A DNA stretch of 64,000 nucleotides from Mycobacterium kiyosense (GCA_021654635.1 AP025179.1:1984001-2048000), one strand, 5' to 3'; positions 8,906-16,994 are shown, counted from the stretch's first letter. Program-made: numbers and translations. Notes: generated by a model not told the origin, from the letters alone.

Positions 8906-10274
8906 CTACTGTGCTTTCCGCTGTAGCGGCACTACGTTGTCCGCTGGCAGCGGCACCGGCCGGGTAGTGGGGCTAGATTTTCCGCCGGTCTCGGTCTTGA
9001 GCACCGCCGCGTAGATGTCCATGGTCGTGCTGATCTTGGCGTGACCCAACCATCGGCTCACGTCCCGAACGTGCTCTGTGGCCAATGTGGACACGGCTGC
9101 GCTATGCCGCAGATCGTGCCACCGGGAGTGCGGAAACCCTAGGGCGTCTAGGGCGGGCAGCCAGAACCGCCTGTACACGTTCTGCTCGTCTATCGGCCGG
9201 GTCCAATCGAACCGGTCGGCGCTGTCACCGGTATTGCGGCCAGCCGTAGATGCAGCGGCCTTTGCGAAGCGGCCAGGGAACAGGGGAGCGCGCGGGTTAT
9301 CGGCGTCCTGGTGTACCTTCGCCAGATAGTCCCGCATATCGTCGGCTAACCACGGGTCCAGCGGCACTGTCCGATAGGCGTTCTCGGTCTTCAGCGGCTC
9401 CGCTGTCCAGGCAGGTGCCCGTTTCTTGCGAGCCACCGTCGCGGTTCCGCAGGTGCCGGGGAGGGTGCTCAAGACCAGGTCGCCAACCTCCAGGCCTTGC
9501 AATTCGCTGGCGCGCACTCCTGTAGCAACGCTAAACAGCACGGCCAGCGCGTACACCGGGTTGGCGGGCTTGATCGCCACGAACTTGCGGCCGTTTTTGG
9601 CGAACGCCGGTGGTGCGGTGCTCGGTAGCGATCCACTGGGCAACGGTTGCTACCTGTTCCACCGTGAGGCGGGTGTAACGCTTGCCCTCGGTGAAGTCAC
9701 GGTGCCGCCGCAGACTAGGAAGCCGCACAGCGGCCGGATTAGTGGCGATGGCTTCGTTCTCCACTGCGGTGTCCAGGATCATCCGCAGCACCGAAACTGC
9801 GTGCTTGATCGTTCCGGCGCTCAAGGGCCGCTTGGTCCTGGCGGACGTAGTAGAGGCCAGTTCGGAACGCAGCTTCTTGACGTCTGCCACCCGAATGGAG
9901 GCAACCGGGCGGGGACCCAGAGTCGGCGCTACGTACAGCAGATAGTTCGCGCGGTACTTGGCCACGGTGTCGGCGTCGATAGTTCCGGCAAGGCCGTCGA
10001 AGAACTGGCTCGCGTACTGTCCCAGCGGCTTAGCGGCCAGGTCTCGCGCTTCACCGGGGTCCAGCCGCATCTCGGCTAGAGCCTGATCGACTTTGGCCTT
10101 TCGGGCATTGGCCTGTTCCTCAGTGGGGAAGGCTTCGCCACGGTGACGGTGCTTGCCTGTCGGAACGCCGAATTGGTCTCGTACCGGTTCGCGCCACCGG
10201 ACTTGATACGTCAGTAGGGGGTTGCCACGCTTGTCCAGCTTGCCGGTTTCGCGCTTACGGATCGTCGCGGCCAT
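8906..10274 (-). pseudogene. int: Tyrosine integrase, frameshifted near 9611-9620
   Basis: The first part (from ATG 10272-10274) holds the arm-binding N-terminus MAATIRKRETGKLDKRGNPL and the SAM-like core-binding domain. At QWIATEHRT the frame breaks and continues in another frame as APPAFAKNGRKFVAI, then ATGVRASELQGL (first catalytic Arg), HDLRHS (His and second Arg), WLGHAKISTTMDIY (His and the Tyr nucleophile). All catalytic residues are preserved. Total length is one base too many, so a single extra base near 9611-9620 explains it. An intact product would be about 455 residues. It should recombine attP with the tRNA-Arg site. No slippery heptamer is visible, so programmed frameshifting is unlikely. 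The gene starts in a one-base overlap with the stop of the small gene upstream. Confidence 0.88.
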
Positions 10275-10420
10275 TACCGAGTCCCCTCTTCTGATGACGA
10301 GTCCTCGTCTGTAAGGGCTTCCAGCAGTTCATCGGGTATGTCCGCCATGCCCCAGCACGTCGGCTCTGGCTGTTGGCGTTCCGGGTCTTCCTGGCCGTCC
10401 TGCCGACGTTTGCGCTTCAT
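10274..10420 (-). CDS. Small charged protein upstream of the integrase
   Basis: A 48-residue protein starting MKRKRRQDGQEDPERQQPEP and ending in a serine- and acid-rich tail. Its TAA overlaps the integrase ATG by one base (TAATG on the minus strand), and its start lies inside the end of the serine recombinase gene, so the three are arranged as an operon. A longer GTG start at 10483 is possible. The basic front and acidic tail do not match a family known to me. A directionality or accessory role in recombination is only a positional guess. Confidence 0.5.
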   Translation of the reverse strand: MKRKRRQDGQEDPERQQPEPTCWGMADIPDELLEALTDEDSSSEEGTR

Positions 10421-11101
10421 GCCGACACCGCCGTTGATGCCGTGGCGCTGGCGTAGATGCGCCGCACAGTAGACGGTTGCCACACCGGATTGCCTAGTGG
10501 TGATAGGACTTTCTCAGCGGTGAGCGCGGAAGCGATAGCGTCATAAGTCCAGCCGGCGTTGCGGTCCTGCACTATTCGCCGCACCACCGAAGCCGATGCA
10601 GCTCTAGGCCTTCCGATTCGTTCGCCTCTGCGCTTCTTGGCGGCAAGAGCGGATTTCGTTCGTTCCGATATCAACTCGCGTTCGTACTGGGCGAAGTTGA
10701 CCAGGTTCATGGCCATCATCCGGCCTGCTGCTGTGGTCAGGTCCACGCCCAGATCCAGAATCACCAGCGACCACCCTTGTGCCTGTGCTGCTTCGATGAT
10801 GTTGGCGGCGTTGACGATTGATCGGCTAAGCCGGTCCAGCTTGGCAACCACCAGACCGTCTCCCTGCCCAGAAGCCAACAGCTGCAACACTTCCGCGAGC
10901 TTCGGGCCGATTGCCTTTCCGGATACCCCCCTCGTCGGCGAAGTGCTCTACGTTCCAGCCGCGTCGAGTGGCCTCAGCACCGATGGTTTCGGCCTGTGCC
11001 TCTAATCCGTTACGCCTGTCGGCTTGCTCGTCGGTGCTCACCCGTGTGTAGCCAAACATTAACGGCTGCATCGGTTCTGGTGTTCCTGCCTTCGTCGGCA
11101 T
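10417..11101 (-). pseudogene. Serine recombinase (resolvase/invertase family), frameshifted at a C6 run
   Basis: The N-terminal catalytic part MFGYTRVSTDEQADRR carries the nucleophile Ser in RVST, then runs to EHFADEG. The frame then shifts and resumes as SGKAIGPKLAEVLQLLASGQ, DGLVVAKLDRLSRS, the long helix with LVNFAQYERELISERTKSAL, and a C-terminal HTH (TYDAIASALTAEKVLSP). Plus-strand C6 at 10926-10931 should be C5: with one base removed the protein reads FADEGVSGKAIGPK, the usual resolvase sequence. Intact length is about 227 residues, typical of a small resolvase and not of a large integrase. The ATG at 11101 follows AAGGGACAGGCAAC. It may resolve dimers or invert DNA, and it co-occurs with the tyrosine integrase. 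Confidence 0.88.
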
Positions 11102-11125
11102 GTTGCCTGTCCCTTCCTGATGTGG

Positions 11126-11147
11126 GGCGTAACCGAGCGGTTGCGCC
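11126..11147. promoter_or_regulatory. Inverted repeat upstream of the serine recombinase
   Basis: GGCGTAACC (11126-11134) faces GGTTGCGCC (11139-11147) across a four-base spacer, with one mismatch. It lies 25 bp upstream of the recombinase start and could be an operator or the end of the upstream transcript. Confidence 0.35.
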
Positions 11148-11161
11148 TTACGCCTTAAGTT

Positions 11162-12061
11162 TTAGCCGACTGGTACAACCGTGGCTACAATGTCCGACCT
11201 GGGCAAACTCGTCACTACCGGCGTGGCCGGGCCGACTCTCCCCCACGGCAGGCCGTGGCTTTCTGCCATCGCGGCGTTTGCCCAGTTGGCGGCGCGGATG
11301 GCAGCCTCGCCGGTGATGTGCCGCTCGGCCCGCTGGTTGCGCCTGTCGCGGTCGCTGGAGCGCGGCCTGCCCTGTTGTTGCGGCCCGGTGTCAGAAGACG
11401 GCTGCGCGTGCTCGTCAGCTTCGTAACCGGCCGAACCGTATCCCGTAGTGGCGTCTGGGGATACACCTGCCCCGGCACCTGCCTGACTGCTGTCGGCGTA
11501 TGGGTCGTAGGCAGGGGCTGGGGAGGCATCGACGCCGGCTGAACTGCCTTCTGGCACTGCGGCACTAGGGTATCCGGCCGTCTGGGGATCACCGCCGATA
11601 GAGTCGAATACTGTCTCATAGGGTTTGGTTTCGCCCTGGGACAGCACGACTTCGGCAGGTGCCTTCAGGCCAGCGCGGTCCAGGGCGTCGCGGATGGCGG
11701 CCAGCTTGACGGACTCGTTGTCGGCGGTGAGAGCGATACCGAGAAGCTCGCGGGCCATCAGATCGGCAGCGTTCTCGATACGTGCTCTGGCAGCAGCTTT
11801 GACGTGTTTGGCAGCACCGCCGTGATAGCGGCAGACGGTACCGCCTTTGATAGCGGCGTTCTTGCATCTGTCGCCGTTCTTCCGATGCGCTCCGCAGCGT
11901 CTTTCCGGAGAGGGGCCCTGCGGCCAATCTCGCTGTTCCCGTATTGGTTCATCGCTTCGATAGGTCCGTACCGGCGTCTCTATGACTGCCGGGAGGTTTC
12001 TGTCCTCTGGAAGCTCTTCCGCCTCTACATCGATGATTTCGGGTTGATCGTTATTACGCAT
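11162..12061 (-). CDS. Zinc-binding protein, terminase small subunit-like (HGG family)
   Basis: A 299-residue protein. Residues 55-85 read RRCGAHRKNGDRCKNAAIKG and VCRYHGGAAKHVKAAA: a Cys-X6-Cys-X(n)-Cys-X2-His arrangement followed by His-Gly-Gly. This cluster is widespread in actinobacterial prophages and in the phiRv elements, where it is linked to packaging genes or small terminase. The next helical part (ENAADLMARELLGIAL and on) resembles an oligomerising segment. The C-terminal 150 residues are disordered and rich in Gln, Ser, Ala and Pro. The ATG at 12059-12061 follows AAGGAG. A satellite would use such a protein to make a helper phage package its DNA. The family link is from memory; the role is inferred. 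Confidence 0.7.
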   Translation of the reverse strand: MRNNDQPEIIDVEAEELPEDRNLPAVIETPVRTYRSDEPIREQRDWPQGPSPERRCGAHRKNGDRCKNAAIKGGTVCRYHGGAAKHVKAAARARIENAADLMARELLGIALTADNESVKLAAIRDALDRAGLKAPAEVVLSQGETKPYETVFDSIGGDPQTAGYPSAAVPEGSSAGVDASPAPAYDPYADSSQAGAGAGVSPDATTGYGSAGYEADEHAQPSSDTGPQQQGRPRSSDRDRRNQRAERHITGEAAIRAANWANAAMAESHGLPWGRVGPATPVVTSLPRSDIVATVVPVG

Positions 12062-12245
12062 GCCCTTTGCTCCTTGCAGGCCGTTTCTCTAGTGCTTCAC
12101 GGGGACACGGGGGAAATTTTTCCCCGTCACGGCTTAGCTCTGAAAAGGGAGAGGGCAGGCAGGGCGGCGTCAGAGTTAAAGTGTCACGGGGAAAATTTTC
12201 CCCCGTTTGCCCGTGTAGCAGCATCTGGTTGCGCGTCGGTCGCAT
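12054..12245 (-). CDS. Possible 63-residue protein encoded across the palindrome (doubtful)
   Basis: An open frame starts at ATG 12243-12245, overlapping the helicase TAA by one base, and ends at TAA 12054-12056 inside the start of the terminase-like gene. That tight packing is what a real coupled gene would show. The sequence MRPTRNQMLLHGQTGENFPR is odd, however, and repeats GENFP and GEKFP because it is read through a 128-bp palindrome. It may be an accidental frame kept open by the palindrome. Confidence 0.3.
   Translation of the reverse strand: MRPTRNQMLLHGQTGENFPRDTLTLTPPCLPSPFSELSRDGEKFPPCPREALEKRPARSKGHA
12093..12220. repeat. 128-bp nested palindrome (candidate origin or structural RNA)
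   Basis: Positions i and 24313-i pair from 12093 to 12143 against 12220 to 12170. Of 51 positions, 42 are Watson-Crick pairs, two are G-T and seven mismatch, closing a purine-rich 26-base loop (12144-12169). Each arm also contains its own 21-bp near-palindrome with a GGGGAAAATTTTCCCC-like core (12107-12127 and 12186-12206), so the DNA could extrude a branched cruciform. It lies between the helicase-like and terminase-like genes. A replication origin beside the replication genes, or a large RNA hairpin controlling the operon, are the two main readings. Both are inference; the symmetry is seen directly. Confidence 0.85.
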
Positions 12246-13822
12246 TAGCCGTTCTCCTTGCCGTCCGTACCGGTTTCGGCTGCTGCTGGCGGGATGATGA
12301 ACCACCGTGTCACCTTGCTTTCGTTCTGTGCGCCATCGTCTTCCACGGTCCAGCCCGCAGCACGCAGTCCCGGGGCGTTGCGTTTCAGCAGCGCCGTGAC
12401 GCTTTTGGGTGACCGTGGCCACTCGCTGGGCCGAGGGTTGATCGGGTACCGGCTGTCCAGTTGTTTGCGGATCTCACTGGAGGTGGCACCGCTGTTCGGT
12501 GTGGTGTAGCGCTTGTCGACCAGGAAGGCGATAAACGGGTTATCGCCGATGGTGTCGCTCAGCGCTCGGCTGACCCTGGCGCGGTACAGCGTCAGGCAGT
12601 TGCTGTTCTTGAGCTTGTCCAGGCACGCCAGGACACGGGCAAAGTCAGCCATACGCGGAAGGGGCTGCGGCTCAAGGTGCGGCAAAGCTTGTTGCACTTC
12701 GGCCGCGATATCCAGTACCGCGCCCAAGATTGCCGGTGCATCTGTCGGCCAGCGCTCGGCGATTTCTTCTTCGGACAGGCGCTGTTCTTCCGGGATGACT
12801 TGCAACTCAAACGACACTAGGCGGTCGGCGAAGTCGCCGCGGACTTTGTCCAGCGCTATGCCATTCATGACAATGGCGCGGCGGAACACCAGGATGGACA
12901 GATCATCGTCGGTATACAGCGAGCGCTTGGACAGGCCGCTGCCGGTTGCGGTGCGACACATCGCGTCCGACAACCAATCCGGCACGGCAGAGATGTTGTC
13001 TAACGCCACCACCCAGCTCGCGGATGCGGTAGTGGCCCAGGTGATTAGGTCTTTGGGTGGGCCGTGGTGTGGCAGCACTGTCGGGTCGATCAGGGAGGCG
13101 AAACATGTGGTGCTGCCGGACTTGGCGGTGCCGTGCTCCCCGCAAAAGTGGGTGATGGGCTTGGCGGTATTGGGGTTGATTAAGGCGTCAACCAGAAGGC
13201 CTAGCACCAGCTTTCGGTCTTCCTTGGCTACGTGCAGATACCGGAACAATGTCCCCACCTTGCCGCCGCGCTGCGGTTCCTCCATAGCGCCGGTGTTCTG
13301 GGTGCGACGGAAGGTGTAGGGACACTCGGTGACAACCTCCCACCGCCCACCGCTGACTTTGATCACCCGGTTGTGCTTGTCGGCCATGTCGATATAGACG
13401 GCCTTGCGGTCACCGGCCACCCGCACGTATAGCTGAGTCGGCTTCTCGTTAAACGCCTTGCCTTCCATGACGTTCATCGCCGCCGCCAACGATGCCTGCG
13501 CGGCCGCAACGCCGAACTTGTCGTAGTACTCGGCCGACAACCGTTGACGCAGACCCAGCTGGTTGCCTTTGAGGTTCAGCGCAACGTGCTGCGCGTCCAA
13601 GCTGTAGGCGAAGGGTTTACCGTCCGGCGTCACACCGAATCCGTACTTGTCCTCTGCCATCTGGACGAGCAACGTTGCCTGATTAGGCTTTCCACCACCT
13701 AGGTGCGGACCTTGATCGTCGTCGTCGCCGTCTTCGTCGATACCGGCCTCGGGCCAAACTTCCGTATTAGTAGGCTGCCCAGCGCCGTCATCGGCGGCGA
13801 CACTGGCGGTCGGGTCTGGCAT
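12245..13822 (-). CDS. P-loop ATPase, probable replicative helicase of the element
   Basis: A 525-residue protein. After an acidic low-complexity start (residues 20-40, with DEDGDDDDQG) comes a helical domain, then Walker A HFCGEHGTAKSGSTT near residue 235 and Walker B SWVVALDNISAV near residue 278, followed by GDFADRLVSFELQVIP in the place of sensor and arginine-finger segments. The C-terminal 120 residues contain a winged-helix-like region. The layout resembles the DNA-replication ATPases of phiRv1 and phiRv2 and other satellite helicases of the SF3/AAA type. Together with the prim-pol gene at 14886 it would let the element replicate itself. The stop overlaps the next start. An inverted repeat lies just upstream of its start. 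Confidence 0.8.
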   Translation of the reverse strand: MPDPTASVAADDGAGQPTNTEVWPEAGIDEDGDDDDQGPHLGGGKPNQATLLVQMAEDKYGFGVTPDGKPFAYSLDAQHVALNLKGNQLGLRQRLSAEYYDKFGVAAAQASLAAAMNVMEGKAFNEKPTQLYVRVAGDRKAVYIDMADKHNRVIKVSGGRWEVVTECPYTFRRTQNTGAMEEPQRGGKVGTLFRYLHVAKEDRKLVLGLLVDALINPNTAKPITHFCGEHGTAKSGSTTCFASLIDPTVLPHHGPPKDLITWATTASASWVVALDNISAVPDWLSDAMCRTATGSGLSKRSLYTDDDLSILVFRRAIVMNGIALDKVRGDFADRLVSFELQVIPEEQRLSEEEIAERWPTDAPAILGAVLDIAAEVQQALPHLEPQPLPRMADFARVLACLDKLKNSNCLTLYRARVSRALSDTIGDNPFIAFLVDKRYTTPNSGATSSEIRKQLDSRYPINPRPSEWPRSPKSVTALLKRNAPGLRAAGWTVEDDGAQNESKVTRWFIIPPAAAETGTDGKENG

Positions 13823-13844
13823 AATCGCTTCTACCTTCGATTCG

Positions 13845-13886
13845 GTGTGCCCCGTTCTCTTCCAGCAAGATTGGAGCGGGGCACAC
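13845..13886. promoter_or_regulatory. Perfect inverted repeat upstream of the helicase gene
   Basis: GTGTGCCCCG (13845-13854) is the exact reverse complement of CGGGGCACAC (13877-13886), with a 22-base loop. It sits 23 bp upstream of the helicase start codon and about 90 bp after the preceding gene. It may end the upstream transcript or act as an operator. Confidence 0.5.
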
Positions 13887-13972
13887 TATTGCGTTAAGTA
13901 CGAACGTCTTTCATTTCCTCGCCTTCCTCGGCGTAAAATTTCAAGCAACATGCGGATGGGTTTCATCGGCCA

Positions 13973-14413
13973 CTAGCTGTGAGCGCGCCTCCGTTGGTCG
14001 GGCAATGCGACGAACTTCCAATAGCACTGGGAATCAGCACTTACCGTGCATCCGGCGACTCTGTAGACACCGTGAGCTTGCATGTCCGTGAGTAGCGCTT
14101 GGAGATCTTCGGCAGATCCAGATCCGCTGTGCACCTCGTCATTCAGTGCGTTCAGGTGTGCGAATGCTTCGGTGAATTGGTGTTCAACCTGTAACCGTAA
14201 GTCTTCGCACGACGTTCCACCGTCCACCTCAACGGTTTTGGCGTAGCCTTCGCTGCCGGGACAGCCCGAACTGTCCGGAAGACCATGCCATTCGTCACGA
14301 CAGAGTAGACACTGCAACGCATACGGGGCGTGATAATCGTCTTGGTCGTGCGTCAATTGGTTGTCAACCAACTGATCGATGGCGTCGATTAGGCCGTCGA
14401 TGTCCCTTGGCAT
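13973..14413 (-). CDS. Hypothetical protein with Cys pairs
   Basis: A 146-residue acidic protein with CLLCRDEWHGLP near residues 35-46 and further single cysteines (SGCPGS, GTSCED, AGCTVS, SQCYWK). The Cys-X2-Cys plus nearby Cys and His could form a zinc site. The middle is helical. The gene follows the HTH gene by five bases on the same strand, so they are co-transcribed. I do not recognise the family; it is typical of small early genes of mycobacterial prophages. Confidence 0.65.
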   Translation of the reverse strand: MPRDIDGLIDAIDQLVDNQLTHDQDDYHAPYALQCLLCRDEWHGLPDSSGCPGSEGYAKTVEVDGGTSCEDLRLQVEHQFTEAFAHLNALNDEVHSGSGSAEDLQALLTDMQAHGVYRVAGCTVSADSQCYWKFVALPDQRRRAHS

Positions 14414-14418
14414 GGCAG

Positions 14419-14628
14419 TCAGTCCACGATCCGGTCACCAGCTAGCCACGCCTCAACATCGTTGTGGGCGTAGTAGATCCGGCCGTTGACCTTGGTACGC
14501 TTGAGTGGCTTGCGCCCTTCGTAGGCGGCCGTAATGACGGACTTCTCAGTGATGTGCTTGAGGCCGCGCGCGTGTGCAATGGCGACTACTTCCGCGCGGT
14601 CATAGAACTGCTGTGCTGGCGCAGACAT
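14419..14628 (-). CDS. Small HTH protein, MerR/excisionase-like
   Basis: A 69-residue protein: AEVVAIAHARGLKHITEKSV forms the winged-helix start, and GRKPLKRTKVNGRIYYAHND with VEAWLA is the usual wing and end of excisionase-type MerR-like proteins. Such proteins bend DNA at att sites (Xis) or act as repressors or activators. It is the first gene after a 257-bp regulatory gap with three palindromes, so it is a good candidate for binding them. The start ATG 14626-14628 follows GGAGAGTAGTA. Confidence 0.75.
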   Translation of the reverse strand: MSAPAQQFYDRAEVVAIAHARGLKHITEKSVITAAYEGRKPLKRTKVNGRIYYAHNDVEAWLAGDRIVD

Positions 14629-14779
14629 TACTACTCTCCAATGACTTACCGGGCCGGGCCGGTTGCCCAGGAACCCCGTGGTAAATCAGACGTTAGCCGA
14701 CGAACGCGCAGGAAGCAGCAGTTTCTCGCCGTAAGCTATTGTGCTCCAACGCTTTACGGTGCCTCTATTGCGAATTATC

Positions 14780-14854
14780 GCTGTTACAGCATCTGCAATC
14801 ACTCGGATGGCCCCAGATTCCTGTGACACAGCCCGGCCATCACAGCACCTGTGA
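14780..14854. promoter_or_regulatory. Cluster of three palindromes, candidate operators
   Basis: GCTGTTACAGC (14780-14790), CTGTGACACAG (14821-14831) and TCACAG-CAC-CTGTGA (14840-14854) lie in the 257-bp gap between the prim-pol gene and the HTH gene. All are built on CTGT/ACAG half-sites and are perfect apart from their central bases. A further CCGTAA/TTACGG pair lies at 14729-14759. This looks like the control region of the element. The binding protein is unknown; the adjacent HTH protein is the first candidate. Confidence 0.55.
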
Positions 14855-14885
14855 ACAGCCAGACGGTCGCTAGAGCAGCCGCTTG

Positions 14886-15782
14886 TTAGGCATACTCTCG
14901 GGAGTCGGTGCCGGAGCACCGGTCACTTTTCAGCTGTAGACGGTCGGCGTTGCTGCTTTCTGCCACTCCAATGGCCCAGTGGACTAAGCGGGTGAATTCT
15001 TGCCGGTCGCGGTCCCAGTGCTCCCGCAGCGTGCGGATCACGGTTCTGGCGGGTACATAGCCAATGCGCGCTTCCGACAGCCCCACCTTGAGCGCTTCCC
15101 GCATAGCGTCGTGGGGACTTCTGCCGCGCCGCAGCAACACGGCGTGCAGCTTCACCAGGGCGGCAATCTTGTGGGGTCTGGCGTTGCCGGTGTAGCGGGT
15201 GCAGAACTGGCCCACGGTGGTCCTGGTGTCGCCACCCACCACCCCAGCCCCTGCCTGAACCGTATGTGCTGCTAGGTAATCGGTCAGCTGGTCAGGCACA
15301 GCCGGCGGTTCACCAACACGAACAATGCGGCGGTTGCCATAGGGAGGCAGTACAACACCGCCGCCCAAGCAGCGGACCTCTCCGAACGGCAGCGTTGGGT
15401 TGCCTAGGTGCAGGCCGGGCGGCAGACGAAACCAATAGTGTCCCCGGTTCGGACTCTCATCCGGCCGGGTGTTGACATACACAGCAGCGGCCAGATGTCC
15501 ACGCAGGTGCCGGGGAGTGGAGTGCGGCCGGTCAACGTCGATCACCACACAGCCGAACTGGCCAGGAGAGGTGGCAAGAGCTTTGAAGGGGCCGAACTGT
15601 TCTCGCCACCGCAGCAGCCGGGCTGCGTCGGTAGTGATGTCGCGGTAGCCGACCAGGTTCCAGCACGATTTGCCCTTGCCTTTGGCCGGGTCAAACGGTG
15701 CCACCGGGATACCGTGGGCAGCGTACTCCACGGCGGCGTCAAACACGTCCAGGCCGGTGGTATCCGGAAACGACAGCGACAC
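14886..15782 (-). CDS. Bifunctional primase/polymerase (prim-pol) protein
   Basis: A 298-residue protein with the archaeo-eukaryotic primase fold of actinobacterial prophages. DAAVEYAAHGIPVAPFDPAK near residues 15-35 is the typical start. VIDVDRPHS near residue 83 gives the metal-binding Asp-X-Asp. GHYWFRLP near residue 117 and LGGGVVLPPYGNRR near residue 143 are conserved nucleotide-binding elements. The C-terminal half is helical. It should make primers, and possibly extend them, for element replication with the P-loop ATPase. GTG start at 15780-15782 follows GAGGTGATGAA. The preceding gene stops five bases upstream. The product is shorter than prim-pol proteins fused to a helicase; here the helicase is separate. 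Confidence 0.88.
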   Translation of the reverse strand: MSLSFPDTTGLDVFDAAVEYAAHGIPVAPFDPAKGKGKSCWNLVGYRDITTDAARLLRWREQFGPFKALATSPGQFGCVVIDVDRPHSTPRHLRGHLAAAVYVNTRPDESPNRGHYWFRLPPGLHLGNPTLPFGEVRCLGGGVVLPPYGNRRIVRVGEPPAVPDQLTDYLAAHTVQAGAGVVGGDTRTTVGQFCTRYTGNARPHKIAALVKLHAVLLRRGRSPHDAMREALKVGLSEARIGYVPARTVIRTLREHWDRDRQEFTRLVHWAIGVAESSNADRLQLKSDRCSGTDSREYA

Positions 15783-15786
15783 TTCA

Positions 15787-16026
15787 TCACCTCAGTACTG
15801 AGTCGGCTTCGGCGAGCAGCCGTAAAGCTTTCGCGCGCTTACTTTCGGCCTTGGCGCGCCGTGCTGCTCGAACGGCATCGGGCTTCATGGCCGCAATTGC
15901 CACAAGTGCCGCGTGCTTAGCAACCACGGCCCGCACCAAATCGCTCGACACGTCCAGGCGCAGGCTGATGTACCCGGTGCAGTAGCCCCGATTGTGTAGG
16001 TGCACGATTCGTTCCTTCTCGAACAC
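15787..16026 (-). CDS. Small HTH-like protein
   Basis: A 79-residue basic protein. ERIVHLHNRGYCTGYISLRL with DVSSDLVRAVV resembles a resolvase- or sigma-type helix-turn-helix, followed by an Ala/Arg/Lys-rich helix. Its GTG start overlaps the stop of the upstream gene by one base, and it ends four bases before the prim-pol gene. It is probably a DNA-binding accessory factor of the replication module. No named family is recognised. Confidence 0.65.
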   Translation of the reverse strand: MFEKERIVHLHNRGYCTGYISLRLDVSSDLVRAVVAKHAALVAIAAMKPDAVRAARRAKAESKRAKALRLLAEADSVLR

Positions 16027-16751
16027 TAGACAAGCCAGGGGTCTTCACGCGGCTCCCCTTTGCGGTTGTCGACCCACTTGTGCAGCGGACCCGCGTAGTC
16101 GGGATGAGTGAAGCTCACCCAGCTCAAGGCATCTAGGCACTCATCGCAGATCTTCCACGCGTACACATATTCGCCGCGCTTGTATACCAGCGTCTTTACG
16201 GCTTCGGTGACCTGGTGGTCGTAGCAGCGGTGCAGCAGATGGACATTGCATTTGGTGACTTTGCCGAGCTCTTGACGCAGGTAACCCGGCCAGTCGTAAG
16301 GGATCTCCAGTGCCACAGCGTGGTTGCTGCGAGTGGTGAGCACATACAGGCGGTTCGCGGTGAGTGGATCGGTTTCGACGTAGCCGGGTGCTCGGCGCGT
16401 ATCGAGGAGTCGTTCGCCCGTTTCTTCGCAGTCTTCCAGGTATTGGCGGAACCGCTCAGAGGCCAACATCTGCGGGATCTGGTCACCCTGGGGCACAAGC
16501 TTGCCGGTGTCGGGATTTCTAGTGTCGCAGGTGTCGTATGCCGACAGGTCGTCGTAATCGCCGTTGGCGTCCAGAATGCCGCAGATGTGGATTGCTGCCA
16601 CAGCCGCCATGGCCGCACCGTAGGCGTTTGCTTCGCGTTTCTGGACGTCGGTAAACGGCTGCCAGGGTATGCCGGAAGCCCTCACACCGGCCCGCAGCGC
16701 GGCGTCCACGCGATTCTGCAAATCAGCGTCGAACTCGTCGTCGTCAAGCAT
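16026..16751 (-). CDS. Hypothetical protein of the replication operon
   Basis: A 241-residue acidic protein with no motif I can name. It contains an Ala-rich helix (EANAYGAAMAAVAAIHICG) and several Cys and His residues towards the end (KCNVHLLHRCYDH, WKICDECLDALSW), of which CDEC may be part of a metal site. It is followed without a gap by the small HTH gene. The start ATG at 16749-16751 has only a weak ribosome binding site (GTAAAGGAAC). Confidence 0.6.
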   Translation of the reverse strand: MLDDDEFDADLQNRVDAALRAGVRASGIPWQPFTDVQKREANAYGAAMAAVAAIHICGILDANGDYDDLSAYDTCDTRNPDTGKLVPQGDQIPQMLASERFRQYLEDCEETGERLLDTRRAPGYVETDPLTANRLYVLTTRSNHAVALEIPYDWPGYLRQELGKVTKCNVHLLHRCYDHQVTEAVKTLVYKRGEYVYAWKICDECLDALSWVSFTHPDYAGPLHKWVDNRKGEPREDPWLV

Positions 16752-16790
16752 TGTGTTCCTTTACATTCGGTCCAGGTCGGTACCCGGTGA

Positions 16791-16994
16791 TCACAGCGCC
16801 TCGATTAGGGCGTCCAGGGCTTCTCGGCTCCAATAGGCCTTGCGACCAACGATCTTCGGCCGCGACAGTTTGCCGGTGTAGTAGGCGTGGTACTTCACGG
16901 TCTCCACCGTGGCCGCTGCGAACCCCAGCGAATTGAGGTAACGCGCGGCCTCTTGCAGGTTGAGGAACTTGGGAAACGACGCGGTTCTTGTCAT
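16791..16994 (-). CDS. Small HTH protein, excisionase-like
   Basis: A 67-residue protein: FLNLQEAARYLNSLGFAAAT, then TVKYHAYYTGKLSRPKIVGR and KAYWSREALDALI. This is the helix-turn-helix plus wing arrangement of excisionase or MerR-like DNA-binding proteins. It is the first gene of the long minus-strand operon and faces the capsid gene across a 310-bp divergent region, a usual place for a regulator such as Xis, Cox or a repressor. Which of the two HTH proteins is the directionality factor cannot be told from sequence. Confidence 0.72.
   Translation of the reverse strand: MTRTASFPKFLNLQEAARYLNSLGFAAATVETVKYHAYYTGKLSRPKIVGRKAYWSREALDALIEAL

Noticed and set aside
9611..9620. Split integrase working as two subunits
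   Set aside because: Tyrosine integrases of this type are single chains; the second frame lacks a convincing start site and joins the first exactly when one base is removed.
14686..14919. 77-codon minus-strand frame across the operator cluster
   Set aside because: It overlaps the end of the prim-pol gene and the palindromes, and has no motif or good start.
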